From the NCBI GenBank assembly GCA_030407315.1, contig JALQPE010002970.1:1-64000 (forward strand): a stretch of 64,000 bases of DNA, in the 5' to 3' direction. Origin of the DNA: Asparagopsis taxiformis. Its lineage: Eukaryota; Rhodophyta; Florideophyceae; Bonnemaisoniales; Bonnemaisoniaceae. Below are positions 53,824-64,000 of this stretch, in pieces (position 1 is the stretch's first letter; every line of letters starts with the position of its first letter). Below the pieces are notes generated by a model that was given only the letters and a program-made list of their open reading frames with translations, made no database searches and was not told where the DNA came from. Made by a program: the position numbers and the translations under genes.

Positions 53824-56369
53824 CTTGATCTGTCTACATACTGCAGCAGAATAGTTACATGAAAATTTGACGGACGCAGAAAGATGGCCATGTCTTGGAT
53901 CCTCCATTCAAAAATAGATGGCAGCAATGCGCTCAAACTACCTGACTCGAGCAAATTTTCATCGGCAGCAATAACCTCCGTCCTTCCTATGCTTATCATA
54001 CACTCTTGTAGTAACGGTTTTACCTAGAATCACTATTAATTTCTACTCTATTACGTGGTCGCTGAAAGTCATTCCTAGCCAATAGACCCGTTTTTTCTTC
54101 ATAGTTACATCCAAAATTCAACCCCCAACTACCCAATAAAAAAATCAGGAGCAGCGAATCTCATAATCTACTCGCCCACTTGGCACTGTACAGTACGCTA
54201 CTTACGAATACTCTACCCCTACTGGCTCATATGACCACACGTTGCACACATGGCACGCTCAGTTCTACTTGGCCATGTGCAGTGCAACTTGCCGAGCAAC
54301 CGCTGCACATGGCCATTTCAGTAGTGTACAGTGAAGTAGAGGAAAAATAGTGTATGCACAGGGTGTTCTGTTTGGAGTGCGACACTATAATCCATTCCTG
54401 TAAAAGTGTATCCAAGCCTAGATAGAGATGCGAATGCGGTACTTATGAGGACATGCTACACTACCATAGTATGTGAGGGTGTATGGGTATCTAGGAATGG
54501 GACTCTACTGGTGGATTGCGAGCTAAGACCTGCCTGCTCTGGCAAACAGAATTTCGGTGCATCAGATTCGCGCCAGCGCGTAATGGACACTTGTTCTCCT
54601 TTAACAGTTTCAGCTGCAAATGTCTCCATACTGTAAGGGACCGTTATGATTGTATGATCATCCGACATTGCTGCCGGAAGCGGCCAGCGAAGATATCATT
54701 GGTCAGAAATGGTGCTCCAATTCCGTTAGTGTCGAATTTTCGAAACGCGATTTGCTATTGGTTGCTTGATCGGTGCTATTGGTCCCGAGTTTCTACCTGT
54801 CTACTGCCGCTCATGTGCCGCACGGGCACCGCGTGGAGACCGGTCGCGATTCGACGACCGCATTCGTGTGACACGCACCTTGTGCGCGCTCGCGAGACCG
54901 GGATGCGCGTAATAACCGTGAAGGCAGTTTATGTAATACGAGTGGTTGGGCGATGGGGTGTGTCGAACTTTCATCTCCGACTTGTTATCGATCTAAATTC
55001 ATCACACAGTACCTGTAGACAATCGTTCACGTACTTTCAACCGCCACCAACGGAAACTGCGTCAATCCACCTGTTTCAAGTCGCGAATCATCCAGAAAAC
55101 GCTCGTAGACGCCTTCCCCTACACTGCTGTCATCTCCGAGCTGTGTAAAGCTGGGATTGAAGACGTTTGCTTCGTCGAAACCCCACCGGGCGTCGGTTGT
55201 GAAACTCTAAATCGTGTCAACTACGCTCGCTGGCCCCGTAATGACGCACCCCCATGCAGCCGAAGGAAGATGGAGATCCGCCACATGCGTGATGCGATAC
55301 GTCACCAACGTTCGTGCCTCGCCGTGAGCAACGGTCAGTCTGTCGTCGCCTAACCCCGTTCTGAAAACAGTTCAAAGTTACCTACTCCCGTTGACGCGCA
55401 TGATACAAACGGCTTGCGTTCGCTCCCTGATCTCGAGCAACACGCGCGCCTCTGATACCTCATTCTTCCGGCTCTGCCGACACGAACCATATCCGTGCGC
55501 GCTGGCACCGATATTTGGTCAACTCAAATAGCAACGTTATTCCAGCGACGTATTCGCTGCTGCGAGTTATTTTCGCGCGCATCTTGACAATCTACTTCTC
55601 GAGAAACGACCCCAGTGCAATCATTGCGAGCCTGTATGCAACGGGGTAGACATAGCGCGTATCCCACAACTTCTCGTTGACACGCGCAACGATCACGTTT
55701 CTTCATTATGTCCACATTTGCCACCGCTGTCGGCAGCGGTGCGCATTGCAGAGACTTCTTGCACGGTGGCAAACACGATGCCAATGCGTCCCACGGTAGC
55801 GTCTACAGTTCGAACACCGGTGGCGCCAAAGTGTAGCGTATTATAGAACTACTATCATACTTGAGCAACCAGCGACAATAATGCTGTCATCGGTCAAACG
55901 CTCTCCCAAGGAGAATGTCAGGAACAGCGAGTGATGTTCTTGATGACGAGTTGTCACATCGGCGACACCGATGTAAGTTAGTTGTTACGGATGCTGGAAA
56001 TAGCACTGTCTCGCGGAGACAGTGCCACACGTCGCAACAGAGCGACATATACTAGGCTTAGATTAACGTCGATTAGAGACAGTATTGACAGAGCCAATAG
56101 ATGCTCCGTCTCGTCGCCAACTAGGTCAAAGCATTGACGACGGCAACGACCGCATAGCCATGCCCTGATTAGTATTTAGTCCGCAAGTAACTTTGCTATT
56201 CAGTAAAAAGGTATGGAACATCCACCATCAACACAACGCTCTACCAAGACAACCACAGTGATCACTCATCTGCCTTTGAAGAGCGAAACACGCCGTTGGA
56301 AGCCGAGCGGTAAGACTATCACGCGTATACGTACCAACATACTGGGAAAGGACACTCAGAACTTTCAGT
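53824..56369. other. intergenic; one coding-like stretch at about 55000-55350
   Basis: Plus-strand bases 55000-55350 give about 110 residues without a stop (KSRIIQKTLVDAFPYTAVIS, then FVETPPGVGCETLNRVNYAR), protein-like but with no nearby ATG and no family I know. It may be an exon or relic. The rest shows nothing. Confidence 0.3.
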
Positions 56370-56429
56370 GTGGGACAGTTCACGCATCGATATTGTGTGA
56401 TATACATGTCAGCCGAATCTGGAGCCACG

Positions 56430-57123
56430 GGCAGAGATACACGAAAAAACGTCACTATGTCTGCTACTGTTGATCACCCGCGCTTGGTGAAACAAGACCC
56501 AAATTCGATACGTATTTTCTACGGTTATACGACCAATACACCAACGAAGTATTGGCCAGAGCTTTACAGCTATCCGGTTCTGAACAACCAGCGGAAGAAG
56601 GAAATCCTGTTGACTTAAAATTTTGCGTAGAACCAGAATACCTGAGTCTGCCATCGCCTTGGGATTTATCCCAGGTGTCTTGTCATACAGACAATTGGAT
56701 GATACCACTTTGCGTGCTTTTCTAGACAAAAAAGCAGAAGAATGCAAAGAATCAGTAACGTTGTCTTCGCTGGACAACTTTGTGTCCAAAAATCTAAAAA
56801 TGGACATGCAAGACTCATCTGCGGTATCGCGGATGCAATCGTTGTTGTGTCGTATCACACTTTATTACGACAAAATGGCTTATTGTGGGTGATGGATACG
56901 TCACCAAAGGTGGCAGTACATCATGTATTGTCAGCCATCGGCCTAAAACTATGCAGAGCCGTCTAAAAGACGACCTGTCTTTTGCGCACTGCCGGCTTAA
57001 GAAAGACTTTAAAGGATTTATGGAACACGCATTGCGATTAGCGGAAGCATTCCAACTTATCGATACTGGCCGCAGCTCACCGACTAACGAGCAGGATACA
57101 CCTGTCTCTAAAAAGTCAAACAA
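56430..57123 (+). pseudogene. gag: Ty3/gypsy-like gag relic
   Basis: Coding-like segments at about 56430-56618 (HPRLVKQDPNSIRIFYGYTT), 56623-56892 (LRAFLDKKAEECKESVTLSS, then LDNFVSKNLKMDMQDSSAVS) and 56900-57123 (LKDDLSFAHCRLKKDFKGFM) line up, in order, with the gag part of the gypsy element at 48583-53442: the DVLKKWLEEKTAISLDSIT, DDPELRIKNL and KILADLSLCKTALKTDWLSF region. At least two frameshifts and a stop separate them, and no protease or RT follows. The resemblance is by eye and moderate. Confidence 0.45.
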
Positions 57124-57350
57124 CGTCTGTGTTCTCGGAAATGGACGCGGACGTCCACAACCTCTAGTACACCTAGTATTACTAGGCGGACGTCCATGTT
57201 CTCCAGTATTTTTGGATGTCCGCCTAGAACCGGACGTCCATGCGGTCTAGTACGTCTAGTATTACTAGGACGACATTCATTGTTTCTAGTACCACGGATG
57301 TCCCCCTCGGGATGGACTTCCGCCATGTCTATGTCCACCTAGGACGGGCG
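57124..57350. repeat. cluster of GGACGTCC-type palindromes
   Basis: GGACGTCC and relatives (GGACGTCCA, GGATGTCC, TCTAGTA(C/T), CTAGTATTACTAG) recur six or more times in both orientations within 220 bp. The same octamer marks the tandem units at 58731-59800 and the fold-back arms at 60821 and 63440. Confidence 0.6.
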
Positions 57351-57439
57351 CCGGTTCAGAAATTCAAAAATTCGACCCCAGAAATTTCTGCCGCCGTGCT
57401 CGACATGGATGTCCGCATCCATCACGGCGACCACTCTAT

Positions 57440-58620
57440 TTTTCCTTGTCGGTCGACTCCAATTTTGTCTTTAATTTTTTCATCCTCTCGCTCACACCCC
57501 TTCCAGTTGGTGCTCACCTCCCCCGTACTGTACCTCAAACACCCCCAATACCACTCTAGCACGCATTTTCAGCTACCTATCCCCGCTTCCACGGTGCACA
57601 CCTCCATTCCATACCTACTTTTCTGCTCTACCGTACAGATTTCGTATAACCAGTCCTCATAATACCTCAGAATAGGGAAAAACATCCCCTATCCCCTCGA
57701 CCATGCTCTCCCCCATCACCTTTGCAACGTATTGTTCTTCAATACCCTCTCTCCTCTACCTTCAACCCATCTCCTTCGCCCTCTCCACAAACTTCCCCTG
57801 CAGCTTACTCTTCGACCTGCTCCACCCTCCCTCCCTCACCTGCTACATGCCCCACGCCATCCGCATCTTCGATACCGTATACACCACCACCACCGGCCCA
57901 CGCTCCCGCTCCCCCGCCGTCTCCCCAGAAACCTCCCCGCTCTGAACCACATATCAACCCCCCACTTCGCACCCATCCCCCCACTCTCCTCCCTCCCCAA
58001 ATACAATAACCCTCTTCTTCCCCATCACATTCCCACTCACCACAGCCAGAACAGACGCCACCCCCTTCCCACCTCTTTCTCCTCACTTTCCTAAAACCCC
58101 CTCCTCTCGGGGCCTTCAACCGCACCCTCCTACGGTCCCACCTAAACACCTCCTCCGCCCTCACTACCCCAACACCCCGCAGCGTCTCCCCAATCCCCAT
58201 AATATGCTTGTCGGCACTCCTCTCCGAATCACACTCCAATCTAAACCCGCACTCGTACATTTCCACTTCCCCCTGTACCATCCCATCCCAAGATTCATCC
58301 ACCCCCCACAGAACACATCCTCATACCACAGAAGAATTTTCTTCCTCTCATACCTCATCCTTAAAACCTCCATCTGCTCCATGTAAATTTCGATGTAAAT
58401 ATTTTCTCCACTATGCAAACTCATACATGTATGAGCGTATGCCTTTCCGCTTCGTCAACCCTGAATATTTGTATTCATGTATTCATAAAATGGAGCCACC
58501 ACACCCCTATCCCGTTCTGCAAGCTTTACAAACCACCAGACGCATACTCCACAACTATACAACAAACACTACTCGCTATCTCAGACGACGCGGTACACAA
58601 GTAGCGTAGTCTCAACCTTC
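57440..58620. other. pyrimidine-rich tract
   Basis: About 1.1 kb of the plus strand is dominated by C and T with very few G. Long frames on both strands (minus 57805-58302, plus 57722-58094) are products of this composition and are not called as genes. Confidence 0.6.
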
Positions 58621-58730
58621 CGTGACGCCTTCCCTGATGCGTACAAGTGCGAAACACGTCTAGACGTATATCAGAAGTGAGCGCGGGAATTTTCGGCACA
58701 GGAGATGCTGGGCCACCAAATTGATTTTCG

Positions 58731-59800
58731 GAAATTTTAGAATTTCTGGGCTGGCCAGCAATGCAATCGAGCTGGACATCCACCGGACGTCCATTTCAGG
58801 TTGGTCGTGTGCTGCCCACATCCATGCATTGCAGCAACTAAGCAGGCGGGCTCACTACTCATACAAAGTGCACGGAATATGAGTAACGTGATGTGTGAGT
58901 GTTGTTTGTCGTGAGGATGTAAGGTGGGACCATGATGAAACAGGGAAAAGATGTCTCCCTAGCATAACTTGGGCTTGAGCCTGGAATCGACCCTTCGTAA
59001 GACGCGATTTTGGCTTACAGTTAGTGCTTACCGAAGCCAGTGACGGCCCCGGCCGGGGCAGCAGCGGTTCCTGGGGCCGTTGTGGCCAAATTAGACACCT
59101 TGATTTGAATTGAAATTTGGGCTATTCTCAAAAACATGCACATGTGAACATGTTTTTGAGATGGGGGTCTGCCGTACGGCACAATCGACCCGCCCAAATC
59201 GATGATTTTCACAATTTTTTTCTGCCCGAAATTTTAGAATTTCTGGGCTCGCCAGCAATGCAATTGAGCCGGACATCCACCAGACGTCCATTCTGGTTGT
59301 TCGTATGCTGCTCACATCTACGCATTACAGCAACCACGCAGGCGGGCCCACTGCTCATACGAAGTGCACGTAGCATGTGCAGCATGATGGATGAGCAGTG
59401 TTTGTCGTGAGAAAGTGGGGTGGGAGCATGTCGAAACAAGGACCAAAACTTCGCCCTGGCGTATTGAGCCTGAGCCTGGAATCGATCCTTCGTGAGATGT
59501 GGCTTTGCTTACAGTTGGTGCTTACAGAAGCCAGCGATGGCCCCGCTCGGGGCGTCGGATGGCTTCTTCTGGGGCCGTTGTGGCCAGATTAGATACCTTG
59601 ATTTGAATTGAATTTTGAGGCCATTCTCAAAAACATGCACATGTGAACATGTTTTTGAGATGGGGGTGTGCCGTACGGCACAATCGACCGCCCAAATCGA
59701 TATAATTTTGCAATTTTTTCTGACTGAAATTTTAGAATTTCTGGGCTCGCCAGCAATGCAATTGAGCTGGACATTCACCGGACGTCCATTTCAGGTGGTC
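58731..59800. repeat. 497-bp tandem repeat, two full copies and part of a third
   Basis: Units starting GAAATTTTAGAATTTC(T)GGGCT begin at 58731, 59228 and 59726. Each full unit carries the palindromes TCTCAAAAACATG...CATGTTTTTGAGA (59126-59161, 59625-59660) and GTGCCGTACGGCAC, and a GACGTCC site. A partial relative lies at 59840-59930, and part of the unit recurs inside the fold-back arms. Confidence 0.85.
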
Positions 59801-60262
59801 GAGTATTGCACATGGATACAGTTTTGCAGCTATTTCTCAGCCCAACATTTTAGAATTTCAGGGCTGACCAGCAATGTAACCGAGCCGGACTTCCACTGGA
59901 CGTCCATTTCAAGTTAGGCTAGTGCTGCACATTTGCTCGCATCGCAGCAACTAAGCAAGTGTTGACAGCACCGAGATGCCATGCAGACAAGGGGGAATCG
60001 GCTGCAAACGGCTTCCCTGGTCGGCGGCTGGATGTCTGGATGTGAATGGCTGCAAGCATGGAAATCTTGCTACCGCACAGCGCATACACACTGCAGCAGC
60101 ACATCACTGACGCATGCGAAAGTTGGGTGCTGCAGTGCGTGGTTGTTTGTGTGTTTGTGTGTTTGTGTGTGTATGACGAACTTGTGGTATCCCTAGGCGT
60201 GCACTGGTACAAAAAGTTTGGACTGCCCCATCGGTCGTACTTTGGCGCATTACATGCATCGG

Positions 60263-60821
60263 AGAACGACCAAGGAGGTAGAGCAGCAATCGCTGTTGGC
60301 TGAGCGTCCAAACTGGAGGGCTTTGGGCAATGGTTCTATAGCAGTCATTATAGGACGCCCACCGTTGATGACTGAGATCCACGGTGGGTTTAGTATTCAT
60401 GGTGTTGTCCTGCATTGGCGGACGTCGAAGACGAGTACTTCCAGTGAGCGTCCAAGGTGAACAGCTCAGCAGAGGATTATGATGTGGATGTGAAGGATGG
60501 ATGAGGCCAGCAGGAACGTTTCTGCAAGATGGGCGTGAGTGGGTAAGTGAGCGGGGAGGGGCCGCTCGGGGCGCTGGTAGCTTCTGGGGCCGTTGTGGCC
60601 AAATTAGAATCAAGCCTATGTCCGGCAGACGTCCTGAATGCTTTATTTTTGGGCTATTCTCAAAAACATGCACATGTGAACATGTTTTTGAGATGGGGGT
60701 GTGCCGTACGGCACTTTCGACCGCCCAAATCGATGTATTTTTGCATTTTTTTTTCTGACTGAAATTTTAGAATTTCTGGGCTCGCCAGCAATGCAATTGC
60801 GCTGGTCATTCACCGGACGTC
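60263..60821. repeat. left arm of a large fold-back
   Basis: About 559 bp that return inverted at 63440-64000 with only scattered differences. The inner end contains the 497-bp repeat's palindromes (one at 60658-60693) and finishes at GGACGTC. Confidence 0.9.
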
Positions 60822-63439
60822 CATTTCCATTTCAGATCTACTGGTTGCACTAGGCCTAAAAGTGTTTCTGGATAGGGCCGAATAACGACCTGGGCAGCAC
60901 GCACTGCGTAAGATGATCTGTGTGATGCAGACTGCAAGGATTTCTATGGTGATTCTGGCTGGGGAATGTGGTAAGCTTGATTGTTGCGTGGCTTTGTATC
61001 TCCTGCCTGCCATTTTGCTTGGATATTTACACGAGCGATCAAACCGAAGACGCCGACTCGGCACAACTACCAACTCTCCTAGCTTCGAGTCAGCGCCATC
61101 TAATTGCAACTTGTGACACTCAAGACGAATACGTTGTGCTGATCTCTGCAATGAAAATTGAGTTAGTGCTGCAGTTCTTTTGGTCGATGCCAATATGCAG
61201 AGATACTGTTTACACCTTTTGGGAGTCAAGAAGTTCTCGGATTGCAAATCAAATCAGATCATGGTAGAATATTGACTTTTCTCTCTTCCCTTCACCACAT
61301 CTGCATCCTGAGCTGAGCCAAGCTGAGCTGGAGGGAACCCGGCCGCTGACCCCTGTCATTCTCATAAAAATCTTTAATGCAATACTATTCGTGTATGGTA
61401 ATTAAGTGCTAATGAAAATGTATACAAGTCTAGAATAACGTTGCAGTGGTTCTTTGTAGCTATCGATACTTGCTAAAAATCTGTAGCTTTGCTTCTCGCA
61501 TGCACGAGTTGCAGTCTTTGTGTTTGTTTCATTTCTGCCACAAACGAGAGGCAATTAGGGTCTGTGTTCACATAGAGAAGGATTTAATATATGCGCTCAT
61601 TGCCGTCGTAGATACTTTAACAATGGCCAGTACGTTTCTCTCGGCCGCCGCCGGGTACGGTCGGACTGAAAGATCGGGGAGATGTGTGGAGAGTAGTGTT
61701 TGGATAGAGACGAATGTTGCGATGGATGGAATGGTGATGATTTCATGCTGAAGCGATGGGAGATGGATGGATATGGTTGAATGAAATCTAGTATTCCGAA
61801 GGAGGCCTTTTCTCGAGGAAGAGGCATTATATTCTCACAAAGCATGTAGATACTGGTTTCCAGTTTGTTATGCTATTGTAGCTCAATTCACATCTTATCT
61901 ACACGTACGTATGGAGAGAGATCCAAGTGTGCGTGGCACAAGTCCAACGGTGAAACAACGCAGTATGAAACTACCACAGATAAGGCGGCGTACAAATCCT
62001 CGACTCAAGGCAGCTCTCAGGCTTTCGTGAGCACCGACTTCGTTTCCACCAAGATGTTGCGGGAAATATGTGCTGGTCTAACTTGATACGACCATTGGAC
62101 AGTTTTGCTCTCTAAGCAATGAGCGAAAAAATCAATGATTGCGCGTGTCGTCGGTACGGTCTTGTAATGTTGGCTCAACCAATAACATCTAACGTTGAGT
62201 TATCCACCCTCCGCCGTGTCGCGTCGTAAATTTGCACAGAAAATTTGTTTCAAATCTTTGCTCCAATATCAGCTCAAATACGGCATTGATCTCCAGCTTC
62301 ATCTGGACAGAAACACCGATCGCTCGATGTCTGTCTCAGATAAACCGCAGTCAAACGCCATGCGGAAAGTTTCATCGCTTCCCGTTGCGACTGAATCTGC
62401 AAACGCCACACAAAAAATTTGCCCTTCCGCGTCCGGAACGAACGCCGACTACATGTCGTCAGGTTCCTGATCGACTGGATCGATGGAGCTTGCTCTGCAG
62501 GAGAGCAGGACAGGCGGTTTGTTATGCTGGACAATTTCCATACCGATCTCCCTTCTTGAGTGCAAAATTACGAGTCTAGAAATTGACCTGCATCGGCTGC
62601 TGTATCACATCTGTGCTAAGGATTGATGATACCCGTACCGCTGAGAAATTGCAGCTCTGGTAACGTGGGGATGATGTGCTGAACACGCAAAACGCTGATC
62701 CATAACGGGACTGCTTCATAGGCATAGTACGGAATGTATGAGACAGCCCAAGCGAATTCAGGAGGGAGCACCAGGGCAGTGCGCGGTGACTCAGCAGATA
62801 CCAGTGGTGAGTGGTCTAAATGGGGCTACACACGAGTTTGTCAATGAACAGTCTAGTTTAGTTTGGAAATGTGTCGGATGGATGGTATGTTGTAAATGTC
62901 GACAGATTTGAGGAAGCGATAGAAGCAATCAGCACCGTGTAGTTGCATCAAGGCTTTAGTGGCCATGCTAGAGAACTTTCTCCAATGCCCTTATTGCAGG
63001 ATGGGCAGAAAACCCGGCCGGCTTCGAGATTGAAGAATTCATTGCGCAGATTGAATGAATGCAATTGACGGAGAATGCAGAAGTATACAATGGTATCGTT
63101 TTGCAGGGTGACGTAGGGGAAACATGTTGGGCTTGTTGGAAATGCTGAGAGCGATGATGAGATCCAGTCGTTTCCGTCGTAGATGGCAGTGCTTATTTTT
63201 CTGCACGGCTAGCTTGTCTGCTGTGGGCGACTGGGCGGTATTGGCGTACGATGAAGCGGGGACTGGTGGTGTTTAAATGACATTTTTTGTTTGAAGATGG
63301 ATGTATGTGTGCGACTAGAATGTAGTAAGAGCATGAAAATGTTATGTTTGATGGGCGTCGCATGTTGGGGACTTTATGTCGTGTGGGGCAATAATGTCTC
63401 AGGTATTTGAAGCAGACAGCAATCGCTTGAGCGCATATA
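60822..63439. other. fold-back core, no gene recognised
   Basis: 2.6 kb of single-copy sequence between the arms. Frames are short and without motifs. Confidence 0.4.
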
Positions 63440-64000
63440 GACGTCCGGTGAATGACCAGCGCAATTGCATTGCTGGCGAGCCCAGAAATTCTAAAATTTC
63501 AGTCAGAAAAAAATGCAAAAATACATCGATTTGGGCGGTCGAAAGTGCCGTACGGCACACCCCCATCTCAAAAACATGTTCACATGTGCATGTTTTGAGA
63601 ATAGCCCAAAAAATAAAGCAATTCAGGACGTCGCCGGACATAGGCTTGATTCTAATTTGGCCACAACGGCCCCAGAAGCTACCAAGCGCCCGAGCGGCCC
63701 CTCCCCGCTCACTTACCCACTCACGCCCATCTTGCAGAAACGTTCCTGCTGGCCTCATCCATGCCTTCACATCCACATCATAATCCTCTGCTGAGCTGTT
63801 CAACCTTGGACGCTCACTGGAAGTACTCGTCTTCGACGTCCGCCAATGCAGGACAACACCATGAATACTAAAACCCACGTGGATCTCAGTCATCAACGGT
63901 GGGCGTCCTATAAATGACTGCTATAGAACCATTGCCCCAAGCCCTCCAGTTTGGACGCTCAAGCCAACAGCGATTGCTGCTCTACCTCCTTGGTCGTTCT
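63440..64000. repeat. right arm of the fold-back, cut by the window edge
   Basis: Inverse of 60263-60821. The arm probably continues past 64000, as its match still holds at the last base. Confidence 0.9.

Noticed and set aside
54516..55148. 210-residue plus-strand ORF
   Set aside because: No motif, Cys/Arg-rich chance composition, and a better coding-like frame overlaps its end.
57805..58302. 165-residue Gly/Glu/Arg-rich minus ORF
   Set aside because: Produced by the pyrimidine-rich composition; frames on both strands are equally open.

Overview
The window reads as nuclear DNA of a eukaryote, most likely a multicellular alga; a red alga of the Chondrus type is my best guess, and this rests on resemblance, not proof. 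Supporting observations are a eukaryotic tRNA gene with internal A and B boxes, intron-poor genes encoding secreted proteins, and a dense mix of LTR retrotransposons and DNA transposons.

The backbone from 4 to 46 kb is a minus-strand array of five paralogous genes. They encode secreted proteins with one to four copies of a 12-cysteine repeat of nearly fixed spacing; four of the five also have a conserved C-terminal domain of about 110 residues that I cannot assign to a family. In window order, gene 1 is split between 18945-19643 and 4017-4435, gene 2 between 27076-28231 and 21657-21771, gene 3 is 39805-40596, gene 4 is 41833-43359, and gene 5 is 44474-46293 (one base out of frame). Genes 1 and 2 are each cut in the coding region by a transposon. 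Removing the element plus one target-site copy restores an open frame of whole codons in both cases (371 and 421 residues).

Mobile DNA by region: 1-2055 degenerate Ty1/copia pol; 2116-3675 a Tc1/mariner element with long inverted repeats and a transposase broken by one base; 4436-18944 a 14.5-kb CACTA-like element inside gene 1, holding a 35-bp x 10 satellite, fifteen copies of a 39-bp palindrome, other tandem repeats and a decayed gene with a 2-oxoglutarate/Fe(II)-oxygenase-like tail; 21772-27075 a complete Ty1/copia element inside gene 2 with two 412-bp LTRs; 30255-39229 a Mutator-like element with about 1.07-kb inverted repeats, whose main ORF joins a Ulp1-like protease to the transposase; 48233-53818 a complete Ty3/gypsy element with one uninterrupted gag-pol ORF ending in a chromodomain.

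Between these lie a tRNA-Ile(AAT) gene at 47465-47538 and a collapsed relic of the same tRNA type at 29202-29240. The last 8 kb hold a gypsy-like gag relic, a pyrimidine-rich tract, 497-bp palindrome-bearing tandem repeats, and a large fold-back whose right arm runs out of the window. Apart from the gene array, I see no cellular metabolic genes.
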